Source of the DNA: Blastobasis lacticolella
Taxonomy: Eukaryota > Arthropoda > Insecta > Lepidoptera > Blastobasidae
Direction: 5' to 3'
Length of the DNA: 64,000 nt
NCBI GenBank assembly: GCA_905147135.1
Contig: LR990042.1
Location: 8,175,545-8,239,544 of the forward strand
Below the pieces are notes generated by a model. The model had not been told where the DNA came from and did no database searches. It was given only the letters and a program-made list of their open reading frames with translations. Numbering within the stretch: the stretch's first letter is position 1; each line of letters starts with the position of its first letter. This document shows, piece after piece, positions 35,901 to 48,630 of this stretch. A program made the position numbers and the translations under genes.

Positions 35901-37036
35901 TCCGTCCATTCTTTGCTACCATATGACCAAACCCTACTCTAAATGCATTCCTACCGGACCCTTTTATTCTGATATTGCGGTGTATTGGATTTTTACGTGC
36001 AGCAACCACCATCTGAGCAGCACAACCCGTTAAGAAAAAGTTGTGCGAGAGCCTCGTCTGTTTGTCCGCAGGGGGCCACGACTGATTTTTTTATACCGCA
36101 AAGGTGGCAAACAAGCTTGCCTGCCTGATGGTCAGCAGTCACCGCAGCCTATGGACGTTTGCAATACCAGGGGCATCACCAATGCATTGCCGATCCCATA
36201 AAAACCTTTTCACCCTTTTCTTGAAGAACCCCATGTTGTACTCTCCAGGGAAAACCTCTCTAGGTAGTGGGAGTGAGGTTCCCATGGGCTCAAAAGATTG
36301 TATGAATGTTCCACAACCCCAATAATCCTTTTGCTTTCAGTATAAACCGATAGTGGAGATTAAGATCCCACTTAAACGTAGATCATAAATGGCGGACGAA
36401 ATTATCGTTAAAGTTTCCTCTGGCCATCAGAACTATGGCTAGTTGCGTTTATCTTGTAATGAGGACTATTATTTCATTAATTTACTTACTGCAACGTTTT
36501 ATGTAATTTATGATAGTTAGCACTACATAAATCTTTTGAGCCATTAATTGCATATGCAGTACATTACTTGCATATTCGGTATTTACGAGCATTATGTTCC
36601 GCTATGTTAATTAGTATTATGTACACAAACATAGTTAGATCATTCGTTCAATAATCGTGTTAAAGCGTAAATAAGAGACTTTGGAATTTATATTTTAAGT
36701 TAGAGTCCGTACAGACTTACGCAATATATGCGTGCGCGGATTCCGTTCGCGTCCCAAAAGCTTGCAATTATGAGTTCTACACAAATGACAGAAAGCTTAC
36801 TTTAAAATATTTCCACAAATATAGTTCTGTATCTAGCTCGGACAGCGATTTCTCGGATTCACATCGAAACTCTCTAACAGTTACCTATGCCTCTTTCCAG
36901 ATTCAACGCTGTGGTCCACACTTCCGCCCCTAATGCGCATGCGATTCCCGGAGTAGTCCCAGTGGCGCATGCAGCCCCAGTACACTCTGCACCGTTGGTA
37001 CACGCTGGACCAGTGATTGCGAACTTCCATCACTAA
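32920..37036 (+). CDS. RR-2 cuticular protein, gene 6
   Basis: 186 residues. Exons: 32920-32931 (MFSQ), 33021-33266, 34396-34562 and 36901-37036; introns of 89, 1129 and 2338 nt, phases 0, 0, 2. The first two donors are GTGAG-type and the third GTAAGT. Signal peptide about residues 1-16 ([16 protein letters not shown]). Residues 17-86 have [16 protein letters not shown] repeats and end EEEHY, as in gene 5. RR-2 module about residues 87-147: [44 protein letters not shown], then FNAVVH on exon 4. The tail ([19 protein letters not shown]) is short and ends ANFHH. Introns 2 and 3 each hold one fragment of the same LINE tail, in opposite orientations. Confidence 0.95.
33300..33482 (+). pseudogene. 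LINE tail fragment in intron 2 of gene 6
   Basis: TTTTCCCTGGAGAGTACAAC through CTTAGTGGTATACAAAAAAA matches 29605-29816, with frame breaks. It is sense to gene 6. Confidence 0.75.
36092..36262 (-). pseudogene. LINE tail fragment in intron 3 of gene 6
   Basis: TACCGCAAAGGTGGCAAACA through CTCTCCAGGGAAAACCTC is the reverse complement of the same tail family. It is antisense to gene 6. Confidence 0.75.
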
Positions 37037-38967
37037 GTTAAGCCTGTAAATTAAAATGGAACTCCTAGGTACATGACTTAATTTAAAATATAGTGTTGTT
37101 AATTAATTGTACTTGGTTGTGTTTTTTTTTTATTAATAAGAACTATTCTCGTCGGTCTGTCTCAATTTTGTTTGATATTACTGAATCTCTCAATATTTTA
37201 GCGATTGTAGCTATGATAGCGGTCCTAAAAATAGTAGTAATCAGTTGCACTTGTTTTTCACCATCCCGTGGGATAGGGTTGAAACAAGCTTAATAATTGT
37301 TTCGGAAATTAGCTTCTACGCCTAAACAGGGGTCATTTCTGAACCTTACAAACCAGCTTACAGACTTTACCTCTCCATGAGGTATGATAACTATATAGAT
37401 GAGATAGTAAGACACCTCACCTAGGAAGTCCAGAACCGATATATCAAACCAACGTCAACTGCCAGACTTCACGCTCGGCCAACTTACAGGAAGAGTAAAA
37501 GTGCGGAATATTTCAGTCCGCAGAAAGCGGATAGTCGGAGCCCTGTTGCGTACGCGCCGGCGTACGAAAGAACAATTCATTCGCGTCCGACGTGTGAAGT
37601 TACCCAACATAATTGCTAATTACCACTTACTTACACCATCTAGTAATAAAAAGTCTACAATAGACCTAACCGCCTTACTTACGAACCACCAGTTCAATTT
37701 CTAATCTTATCTGTGATTAAGTACGTTTTTTACGCGCAGTCAAATGTACTGGCTGTCGCTGTGGCGAAATCGAAAATCTCGCATTACTTAATATCTACCT
37801 TGCCTATATTAATGTCCATCTATTAAATGTAGGTCATGACAGTATCCCGCCCTAGACTTTTAATGTTTTTACTAGAAAGTTTATTTACACAGTTATAATA
37901 TTTGATCATAAAATTAGTTACACAAACAGCACATAACGGTAATAAAGGCACCAAGTAAAGTAGGACAAAGTTATATTGTATTGCTGAGTCGAGGCAGTTG
38001 ACATGAATGCGCTTAGGTATATACTTGTGCCGAGCTAAGGCTTTGGCAAGCGTTTAGTCTGCATAACATAACCCAGGGCCACTAAGCCCACCACGCAACT
38101 GGTAGAAGTATGCTTTATAGGTTATTTGTTACCTACAGAGACACAGTTACCTCATCATTTATCAGATGACGGAAGTGGGACTCAAAAGGCACCACGTAAC
38201 TTTACCTAACTTAAGCCATCTCACGATCACTGTATAAGATATGCAATACATGTATTAAAAACCAACGAAAGAGCGTAATTGGGTACGTTTTTATCAAACG
38301 TACTAAACAAAAAATAGGCACCGGGGGCGTTAGATTAGACTAAGAAAAGTTAATTCACTCGTGGTTTATTCACAATTAATCCAACAATAATATTTGTACA
38401 TTATGTAATATAATTATTTATATGTTTGCATAACAATGAAAATATCATGCCGATTGACATCGTAACAATAGTTTTTTACATGCGAAGGTTTGCAGCGAAA
38501 AATTATACAAAATCTGACTACTCTTATTCTGTCTCTACCAAGATCACTGCTATAATTTATTTGTACCTTTACAGTGCAATCGGCAGAAACACTGCAACGC
38601 TCTAGTTGCCTTGCATAACGTACTCGCAGAAATACATGCTAACGAGCCTCTCAGCACACAAGCACATTGGTTTGAGATGTCTCAATTTAATTAATTAAAA
38701 TACCGACCATTGTTGCCCCTTCGTATCATAATTAATCGCATGCAAACACCTCAGCGTTTTGCTGGTCGTTAGGTACACGACCGACGTGTAATTGCCGACA
38801 AAAATCGTTAAGCATCGGCCAACTTGTTTCTTACTATGTATAGGCCATTTTTAACGACAAAACTGCTACCATACTATGAACTATTGTAACTCTAGTTGGT
38901 TATCCTAATAAAGAAAAGAAACGGTACGACTCAGAGGCGATACTGGTCTGACAGTTAAGCCAACGGC

Positions 38968-39201
38968 TTGTTACTCCCCTTATTGTTTAATTTTATAATC
39001 GCTTACGGTGCGTCCAGATCCAGATTCCAGTCCAGTTTTACCCTGAATGTGAAGGGAGTGCCAGGAAACAGAGCATCATCAGGGATCGGCGTCCAGCCCA
39101 TATTTGTTGCTCCTGATTATGGATGCAGTAACGTTGAATATTCAGGACGAGGCACCTTGATGCTTTCAGATATCGTTTTTAATGAACTCGAGGTCCAGTG
39201 A
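38968..39201 (+). other. Unrecognised open frame, 77 codons
   Basis: Begins hydrophobic (LLPLLFNFIIAYGASRS) and contains NVKGVPGNRASSGIGVQPIF and YGCSNVEYSGRG. Base composition is more balanced than the surroundings. The annotated start may be a non-ATG codon. I recognise no family; it could be a transposon fragment or chance. Confidence 0.2.
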
Positions 39202-39797
39202 CGGTTCGGACAATAACAGGAGATACTAGAGAGTGTCGGACTGAAGATCAACGGAACACTTGTTCTGTGACTTCGATAGGAACGTCAGGTTTTTCTCCTA
39301 TCACCGTATATGGTATACTTATTCCTAGCAGTCTGCTATTGTATGCTAGTCTGTATTGATCCAGAATGGTGACCTGAATAGTAAAATGAATGATGGCGGT
39401 AGCATGAGTGCGGGAAGCATTTCGTATTACATTTAATTATGATTATAATCCAGAATTAATTTATAGAAACAGCATTTACCCGGAAATTGTCCCTATTACT
39501 TTCTATCATCACTTTTTGGTTTCTCGAGTTCAAACATAGCAAAAATAACGCGCAACATGACCCGAGAAAGAGGCGGTCGCCAACGGCAGTCGTGAGATTT
39601 TGGAGGAAATGAAAATTTAATCCTAGGTAGTTTACATCATTTTCCATGATCATCTGCATCTCTAGCCCACTTTATAACAGAAGAGTATAAAGTCACAGCT
39701 TATAATTATGACAGGTACATAATTTAAACGAACCATGGAAACTGCCTCGGATCAAATCTTACATTTCTGCAAAAGATCTATGTTCACCCTCCTCCCT

Positions 39798-39955
39798 CCT
39801 GGAGAGGTTTTCCCTAGAGAGTACAGCATGGAGTTATTCAAAAAAGGGGTGATAAGGGTTTCCCCTGGTATTGCAAATGTCTATAAACTGATGTACCTGC
39901 TTACCACGAGGCAGCCAGTAAGCTTGTTTGCCACCTTAGTGGCTTATAAAATCAT
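39798..39955 (+). pseudogene. LINE tail fragment
   Basis: Translates in part as GEVFPREYSMELFKKGVIR and ends TTGCCACCTTAGTGG. It has an internal deletion compared with 29605-29816: the GGATCGGCAACG segment is missing. Confidence 0.75.
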
Positions 39956-40289
39956 TTAAATCTATGTCCATACTAATATATAAATAGAAAAGTTGTATAC
40001 TTTTGTTTGTAATTATTAAACTCAAAAACTACTGAACCGATTTTAAAAACTAGGATCGACACAATCACGAGAAGAACTTTCGTATTCGCGAACTTCCGAG
40101 TGACTCACTAACAAACATTGGTCCCAAACTATGATCCAGTTTCCTAACACCCCAGTGATACACATCATCATCTCACCTTGAACCACGATTCTGTGTATGT
40201 AATTTTACGTAATTGCCATATCATTATCAAACTACCGTGTTCTTGCGCATGGCGCGTGGCCCACCGGGGCATCTTGGCGCGTAAACTAA

Positions 40290-40324
40290 TATAAAAGTGG
40301 GTGGTTGCAATCCCCAGTACCAGT
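40290..40324 (+). promoter_or_regulatory. Core promoter of gene 7
   Basis: TATAAAA at 40290-40296 and initiator CCAGT at 40320-40324 (start near 40322, 32 bp downstream). CCAGTCG is identical to the gene 5 initiator context. Confidence 0.8.
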
Positions 40325-40366
40325 CGTGTGTGGTCGTTCGGACGCAGCAAACCTTATTCAAACACA

Positions 40367-43300
40367 ATGATCGCCAAAGTAAGTGCCCGCGGTTCTCCCG
40401 TTGCGAAGTGAAAGGATCGAGAGGCGCAGGCGCAGCATTCGCAAGCCAGGAGCTAAACCAGCGCTATAGATCGCAGCTTCGAAGCATCGTTGATGGGTGT
40501 TCATGACCATTAGGGCGCATAATTTTGGGGACACTTTGGTTAGCTACAGCATATTTCAGCAGTTGTATTTATTTAGATACAACATCTAGTGCGTCTAATA
40601 AAAGCTGGGTTGAAAGCAGATAAAATAAACTTTGCCTTCTTTTCATCGCACTTTAGATCTAATATATTTTATATATGGTAGCAATCTGAATTTTTGTTGT
40701 TCCGATATTTTAAATTTCATGACCTTGACTTATTTAAAAATTTGAATTATGCTGATCAGTATATTTTCTTTAAAACTACGTACATATACCTTTGTAATGA
40801 AAACTTACATGGATAAAGTACAACCCAAAACCACGTAGTCTTCGTTTGGACGGATTCTAGGTCCAACACGTCCAGGATATCCCTAGGATAATAACAATAC
40901 CATGAAATGCCATGACTGACAGGCAGCACGGATCCAGTGATAGGATATCAAATGGAAGCAGTCGTAACCTTTTAATCTTTTGTCTCCAGTCTTTCTTCTT
41001 AACAAGGATAACAAATCCTGTTATACGTATCTCTTTCTTCTTCTTGTTACGCGATCCCTGTCTTCTTTTACTCTTTATCCTGAATTCTCTGTGTCTTTCT
41101 TCTTCTTATCCTGTGTTATCCTGTAATCAATGTCACCTCCTTCAACTAAACCTCTGATACCTGTCTTCTTATTGGGATCCTTATCTTCTTCTTCTTATCC
41201 TTACCAACCAACCTTAATTTAAATGAATGTAAATCTCTTCCAACAGACAGCAGTAATCCTGTCAGTGGTAGCGTTGGCGGCGGCCGGCGTGGTGCAGCTG
41301 GCTGGCTATGGGCACGAGCAGCTCGCTTATGCGCCGGTCGCGCAGCTCAGCTACGCAGGACATGAAGACCAGCATGTTGACTATCATGTGAGTTAGAATT
41401 TAACTACATACGAACATGTGTCGGTAGCCCATAGGGGTAGGAAAGGCTATCGACGGCAATAAGCTGTGATCCCTGATATGAGACGCCTCTTTACAATCTT
41501 TTAAGTCTCGACGCAATTTGAGAAAAAAACTTGAGGAGCTATTTCTTTCCATGCAAAAGCAAAAACTGCCATAAAACCGAAGATACTACAGAAATATTTG
41601 TTATTGAAACGTTTTGTCCAACATCTACTGTATAGCTATATTGCAGAAGAACGGAAGCAAATATACTTCAAAAAAGAAATTTTGAAACAAGTGTTGGTCT
41701 TTGAGTACAATTTAAATTACTATTTTTATGCATGCAAAACATACCGTGGTCAAATGTAACAAAATTTTTAACATCTAAACAAACAAAACAATCAGCATGT
41801 AATTGCATGCCGTAGATGTGAGCACCATTTCCATGGTCTATACCACGGATCATGACCCGGTCTGGTTAGTTAACAAACTCCAACGGTCTGAAATAACGTA
41901 TCTTTCAAGGTAGATATGGATCAAAATAAAAACCTCTGCATTATGAAATTGCTACACGCGGTTTGCGTTATTAAATTGTTTACTCTTATGGAGCTGTCCC
42001 AACCCACCATTTCAAAACCCGGTGGCTACGAAACACTACTCTAATTCCAAACATGCGTTTAATTTTTAAAATAGATGCGTATTACCACGATGGTAGTAAT
42101 AAGAGCGAGTAGACGCAGTAACCGTCGTATCTCTCATTACGGTTACCACACGAGCCTACACCGCAGTAACTGTTACCGTCCCAAACGACAACATACAGAA
42201 CAATGCGGCCAAGGACACACGCATCGGCAAACGCAATTTGTCGCGAGACGTATTATAAAGAAAAAATAACTAGTACTTTTATAAGGCTAACAACGGCATC
42301 ATATGCGTAACAGTCTCGCAACTTTCATCTAATTGTTACAGTAAACAAATACACGCTAATATCTCAGGCTGTCGGTCAACAAAACAACAAAGCTAGTCTT
42401 GTTCTCCGCCGGTGCTAGTTTCATAATGCAACTGTAACTGGCTAATTGATAGCTTGCATAAACGCGCATGCGAAAAACGGTACACAGAACAAATATTTCC
42501 GGGATACGATATGGATCTAATGGCCCACGACCGAACTTGTCTGGCGTGGCTTACGTCAGCTACAGTATAATTTTGTGCAAAAATATTTACCGGATTCAGT
42601 TGTTTTTTATGATTTAATGTCAGGAGACTGTGTCAGGCTACCCTCTAGAGTCAGGCACAGTGAATAACTTGAATTTTCATAATATTCTCCTTGACAAAAG
42701 TTGGAGAGAATCTACGAAGGCGTCTACGATGTACTTGATAACTGAAGCAAAATGTTAAATAAAATAATCGTAAATCAATATTTTATATAAACCGTCAACA
42801 AATCAATGACTCATAATTACGTATCGATTCATTATTTACCGAACCAAATGCCTCAAGCTAACCCAGATACGAATGTCTCCGGCATCGTTGTCATAAACCA
42901 ACAAAAGCCCCGGGTAACAATTTGATACAATCCATTGGGTTACGTAAGTTTTCGGCGTGGCACTTAGCATATCCCGGTCGTGACTGGGGGGCCGATAACG
43001 GCACAGTGTTCCCAGGAGCTTGCGACATTCGCGCCTCGCAGCCTCTCGAATGCGCGGAACGTGGACTGAAATATGTCCTATAATAAGAGGATGCAGTGAT
43101 GTATAGACGACTGTGTGGTTAAGATGAACTTTATCTAAGCTCAATAAGAATGTCGGATGGTGAACTATCGAATGACGCTTTATAGGTTGACTACTTTCGA
43201 GGTTGATTTCGATTTCTCGGTAAGGTTGTCCTTATTACTTTGGGTCGGGTATAACTCGTCAGTTTCCCTAATTAGCCAGTTTCATTAACTCGTCAGTTTC

Positions 43301-45836
43301 TTTATTTGTCTGTTTCATGAAAATATCTCAAGTCATTAGTTTTCTTATTTAGTCATCTCCATAATATTCACAATTATCCGGCCAACTAAAAACTAATAAT
43401 TTCTAATTTCTTTCTTTTATATAATGCTGCAGACTTTTTAAAAGAAACGCCAAAACTACCAAAACTAATTATTTAAAAAAATTGTTGGCAGGTGAATAAT
43501 AAAGGCATTTAGATAATCAGGCTTATAATTTTTTCTACAAACTGCATATTCAAAACATGTTCGACAAGGGATCATACTAAACCCATGGCAAGAGCGCCAA
43601 GTGTTCCACCCACTCCGTGCCCGAGGTAATAACTGTCATGATCCGGTGGACATGCCGTTGTTTGCATAAACCGCGTGCGCCGCATGCTCTCACGCTCGGC
43701 TAATACTAGATGTGGAATCTCAGCGGACACTTGCGCAAGCGCACCGCACCGGAGCCAAAGCATGAATCAGCCCGCATCTGGTACACGAAACAATACTTAC
43801 ACTTGTATCTGATCTGGAATGTGATAAACTGGACACGGTGGCTGGTGACGGCTATTAAGTCACATCCAGGCTGGTTGTCTTAATTAGATACTTTGGTGTG
43901 TTGTGGTTAGGTTAACATAAAATACATTACGTGGGTACGTCTCAAATGTTAGCACTAAATAATGGGGTATGTATTCGGTAGCTACCTAGCCATTAACGAA
44001 GGATATATCAATATTGCGTAGAACCTCGAGTGCAATACTAAAACTGTGATTTATCTACACATGATCCTCTCTAAGACTTCAATGTTTTGCTATAAAATCT
44101 ATGCTTAAAAAGACTATACCCTACTTTCCTTTAAACAATAACATACACATAATGTAAACCAAACAAAGATGAAAACATAACAAAATAAAAATAATTTATA
44201 CTAAAACAGTGATCTAAAAATCTACATGTACAAATATCACCTAAATCACTATAACTGTTGGAAATGGTTCCCAAAAAGATGGTTGCTTTCCCTTGCTGAA
44301 TGGCTATCCCTATTCGTTAGCCGAGGAATGAGCCTGCTGCTTAAAAAGCAGCTCGTAATACTCGTATTGTATAATAATAGGTATCCAATATATCCAAATA
44401 TATAATAGACTACTAAGATGGCCATTGTTATGTAATAGCTGGTAAGTCTTCCGATAATAAATAATATTTTTTCCCTAGGCTCACCCGAAATACGACTACT
44501 CGTACTCAGTGTCTGACCCCCATACCGGCGACCACAAGACCCAGCACGAGGCTCGTGATGGAGATGTCGTTAAGGGCGAGTATTCCCTGCTCCAGCCCGA
44601 TGGCTCCTTCCGCAAGGTCACCTACACCGCTGATGATCACAATGGGTAAGAGTTACAGAATTATAGTACCTACTGCTCGATCTTACTAAACTAAACTAAC
44701 TTCGAATTTTTTCACATTGTACTAACCAGACATATTTTAATCGCCATCGCACCTTTGGAAGTGGCGATGGAGCATGTTAAATGAAGTATTAATTTATACT
44801 AATGCGTACTGCAAAGAAATGGAACGCTTTGTCTGCTAATGTGTGACCGAACAGTACCTATCTGCCGTCAGGGCCGTAAATTGGCTGTTTCTAGACATAG
44901 TTGTTCCATCCTAGGCCGCATCGTTATTTGCCATCAGGTGAGCTGGCGGTCAAATGCTTCCATAATTTACAATAAAAAAGTATGTTTTATACTTATTTTA
45001 AAAAGTAATCTTATTTGCAAAAATCGCAAATGACAATAAAACAATAGTCATGACCCAGTTCGCAATTCACACAAAGATCTCTGGCTTTTGATATTAAAGG
45101 CCTATCTATATTCGTGACTCTCAATGACTAATGATGACAGTCGAGATAATTCTGTGTGCGGTCTCTTGCGATTTCGAAATAACACTCCTAGCACTTAAAA
45201 TTTTCGTTGCAACATTGCACTTAAATATACAGGATCAATAAAACTTCTTTTTACTACTTTGCAATTGTTAAAAGATAAAGTTTATGTGAATATTACCAAA
45301 ACAAGAATTCATATAAACTTGTTGTCGAATCCGAGTGATTTGAAATGCAGATTCTGTTTGCTACTCATTCATCTATAGGTACTATCTAAAATTACAAGAG
45401 AGATTGCGAATTTTGTTTGAATGCTTGCGGATATTAACATACGCAGAAATTGTTGAAAATTCTTTCAGAAATTGGGAGCTAGATACATTAGTGGCATGGC
45501 ATGTCATGTCATGGCACGCTACTTAGTAGATAGTAATGAGTATCGTGTAAAATAAATTGCCATCATCATCTTTCACCAGGGCCCGTCATGGTGAATGATG
45601 ATAATTAGAATGGGTCCTGGCGAAAGAAGAAGTTCTCCATACCAAACAGAAGCAACTGCAATATGATAGTCACAGACACATGTCAGCACATTAATAACAT
45701 CTCCCTCTCTAGAAAAGCTATCTTAAATAGGCCATGATGACGTGTATAATGATTATAATACTGATGATGTTGTTCTCATTCCAGCTTCAACGCGATCGTC
45801 CACAACACGGCGCCCGCGCACCACGAGTACCACTAA
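40367..45836 (+). CDS. Compact RR-2 cuticular protein, gene 7
   Basis: 123 residues, the shortest of the group but with the longest gene span. Exons: 40367-40378 (MIAK), 41247-41387, 44479-44645 and 45785-45836; introns of 868, 3091 and 1139 nt, phases 0, 0, 2. Donors are GTAAGT, GTGAGT and GTAAGA. Exons 2 and 3 are too short to stand out as open frames and were found by splice logic. Signal peptide about residues 1-18 ([18 protein letters not shown]), then a short linker ([18 protein letters not shown]) without long repeats. RR-2 module about residues 52-112: [44 protein letters not shown], then FNAIVHN. The tail APAHHEYH ends the protein. It is nearly all module, so it is a good candidate for a minimal chitin binder. 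Confidence 0.94.
40975..41215 (+). repeat. Pyrimidine-rich tract in intron 1 of gene 7
   Basis: Imperfect TTCTTCTT and TCTTATCCTG repeats run over about 240 nt, just upstream of the exon 2 acceptor at 41246. Confidence 0.7.
41388..44478 (+). other. Intron 2 of gene 7 (3.1 kb)
   Basis: No known repeat or nested gene is recognised. Open frames at 42075-42269 and, on the minus strand, 42836-43144 and 43572-43763 match nothing I know and lack gene-like context. Confidence 0.6.
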
Positions 45837-45932
45837 ACATCGGCCCAACATTGCCACCTTGTGATATTTTACCTTTAATACTTATTATAGATAGTCTATA
45901 GTCGACGATTGTGTGTTATAAGACTGCGGCGA

Positions 45933-45938
45933 AATAAA
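45933..45938 (+). terminator. Polyadenylation signal of gene 7
   Basis: AATAAA 97 nt after the stop codon. Confidence 0.7.
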
Positions 45939-47163
45939 CTGTTGGAAAAATACTTGTTGTTTTTTGTCAACTGTCTAGTTCTACTGGTCGGTCTAAGGGC
46001 AATTTTACAAGCTTTTATTTAACTTCACCATTATGTCCTGGAATCTTGCAAGCCAAATTGGCCCCTATACTTGGTATACTTATGTTACTTGGATGACAAT
46101 TAATTAAGATGGTATCATGGACCTGGTCTGATGATGGAGTCGAAAGGTGGTTATAGGAACTAATGAATGCAACAAGATAACCAAATCGTGTTTGGGCTCA
46201 TTGGAATGGTCTTGATGAGTACATACCGCGCGATAGAAGCTTGTTATGAAAAAATGATTTTCATTTGAGAACTTATTTACTTCCAATGTTATTAAAGTCC
46301 AGCTTTTGTCTGTAACTTCGTAGGTGCAGAAATCGAAAAATGTTAATGCATAGTTCAAATTTTTGTTAAAATCTCTCTATTAGTCATCATCATCATCATG
46401 ATGAAGGATAATTAATTAAATAAATATCGGACACTTCCTCTAATATTTCCAATTTTAATAACGATATGTACTTACATATCGTTTTTAAAATTTTAAAAAT
46501 AATAAATTGTGTATTATTATAAGAATTAGCCAGTCCTTTGACCGTCATGATTGCGGCCAACTTAGTGCTGATGCGGCCGAATATGGAGCATTCCTATCTA
46601 GGAAAAGCACTCTAGCCTGGCAGGCATCCATATTAATGATCCAGAGAAGACATTCGCAGGCGACGAGATCCATTCCGTAGCCGAACGCATTAAAAAGGTT
46701 GAACCAAAACGATATGAAACAAGAAAAGCTATATTTCATAAGGATGACTCACGCACTACTCGGTCAACTATAAAATCCCACAATAATTGCTTGGCCGATA
46801 TTCTGTGGCCCCTCTGTATAGCATGAGCGTGTTCATTCAAAATGTATGGGATTTATTAGTTGACTGTGCTACAGCCGAGACTCGGCTCGGACCCGGCACA
46901 ATGTAGCGTGAGTCATCCTAAGAGTCTTATTTCTACCACTTATCTCCCTTTGAACGCAATACAAACGTAAACGATACTTATAACGTAATTTCTCGACTTA
47001 AATTATTACTTACAGAAACTATGTTACATAATTATACGGGAAAGAAAGTTATCGTCATACTTATAGACTCAAACTGAGTAGTTATAGTTATAATTTGGAT
47101 TCGTCAATTGACCTCTTTCTCGAAATTCGACCCTACTGTCCTGGCTGGACTATTTGTCCTATT

Positions 47164-47290
47164 AAGGCCTTGCCACACACAAAGCTCGGGCGCGGCGCGA
47201 TGCTGGCGCGTTGCCTAGGCAACTATCGCGCCGCGCTATGGTTGCCTAGCAACTATCGCGCTCGTGCCGAGCTCACGCCACGCCGGCATC
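47164..47290. mobile_element. GC-rich foldback element (copy 1)
   Basis: Starts AAGGCCTTGCCACACACAAA-GCTC, then a GC-rich core with TTGCCTAGGCAAC...TATCGCGCCGCGC...TTGCCTAGCAAC. The same flank and core occur at 51905-52132, but with the core inverted relative to the flank. Confidence 0.75.
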
Positions 47291-48591
47291 GCGCCGCCAG
47301 GGGTGGACTAACGAACAAAGCGGGAAAGGCGGCCCGCCCCGGGCCTCTGGTCCAGGGGGGCCTCCAAACGTCTCCAAGTTGCCTTGATCAAATCCTATAC
47401 AAAGCTTTAAAATATGCTTAGAACATATCGAAGAGGTGCTTCGGAGTTGTGACAGGGGCGTAGCTATCGCCGTATCACTATTCAAACAGAATTAAGATCA
47501 GGGTCGAGGACCCCCTCCGCCAAAGAAGTAATTTTAACTAAATAAATAAAAACACTTAAACAAACAAATGTGAACTGAATAAAAAGCTTGTAAAATTACA
47601 TAAAACTTCTTAAACTGGGGGCCTTATAAAGGTTGTCCGCCGTGGGCCTCTGATGGACTTAGTCCGGTACTGCCGGCGTCGCGCCAACAAAGTGTTGCCA
47701 ATGTAGGCTATTTATCGCCATTTGGGGTATTCGAGATTAAAATTGGCGACGAAAAAATTGTAATGGCAAATTGTTTAGGCTATCTCAGGCTTTGGGCCAA
47801 GGTACATAAATAAACATAAACTTAAGAGAGAACACCCGACGGTTTCGCGAATGACTGTGAGTTCCAAGTACATTTACCTACTACTGCTCTTGCTGACACT
47901 AGCACCCATAGAGATATACATCTTGATGCGGTTGAACGAACAAATAACTCTGACGGTTACCGTAGTTAATAAAACAGCGCCGTCTACAGTGCCACAAAAA
48001 TGTCTGACCGGGTGACAGCATCGCTGTTGTTGGCATTGACATTACATTTCAAACGGCAACACTTAGTTCCGGTTTTGGCCACCGGATCGAATAGGTTTGT
48101 CAACAATCTTGTCAAGCCGCCAGATATAACATTGTTAACGCGTACAAGAATTTGTATGGACAGTGGTAACCATTCCAATAGCTATGTGTAATACGTCGTT
48201 GGATAGCTATTTTCAAGCTGAACAAAAAAAACTATGGCGCTTGTTCCAAATATTAGTCCGTTCCGGTTTATGCTGTACTAAACATATTACAGTAATAAGT
48301 ATTTTTTTCTGTTCTACCCACATTTAATGGTCAGAACTAAATTCACGGTGTTATACCGCCAGTGCAAAGTCACATCGTGCGCATGCATGTAAGACGGCCA
48401 AATAAAAAACAATCAGATGGAGTGCATTGAATTTGATTGAAGATACCAACGAGGATCGAAAAAACTAAAATTATTTTAACAATCCCATCAATTATGATAA
48501 AAGCAGCATCAGCATTTTATTTGTGCGGCGCATTTGTGGCTCGCCGCGAGCACGTTGCCTCAACGAACAAACAAATGCGCAGCTGAGCAGC

Positions 48592-48630
48592 CTCACCGCG
48601 CGCGGTGAGCATCTCGCCGCGCGCGGCGAG
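48592..48630. repeat. Two adjacent perfect GC palindromes
   Basis: CTCACCGCGCGCGGTGAG (48592-48609) and CTCGCCGCGCGCGGCGAG (48613-48630) are perfect 18-bp palindromes three bases apart that differ at one symmetric base pair. A related CTCGCCGCGAG lies about 55 bp upstream. Confidence 0.85.

Larger units (their letters stand above)
37037..40366. other. Intergenic region between genes 6 and 7
   Basis: Contains the gene 6 3' flank (ATTAAA at 37050-37055 is a possible poly(A) signal), an unrecognised 77-codon frame at 38968-39201, a LINE tail at 39798-39955 and the gene 7 promoter. The rest is AT-rich with nothing recognisable. Confidence 0.6.

Noticed and set aside
42836..43144. 102-codon minus-strand frame inside intron 2 of gene 7
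   Set aside because: No family resemblance, no promoter or splice context; frames of this length are expected by chance in 64 kb.
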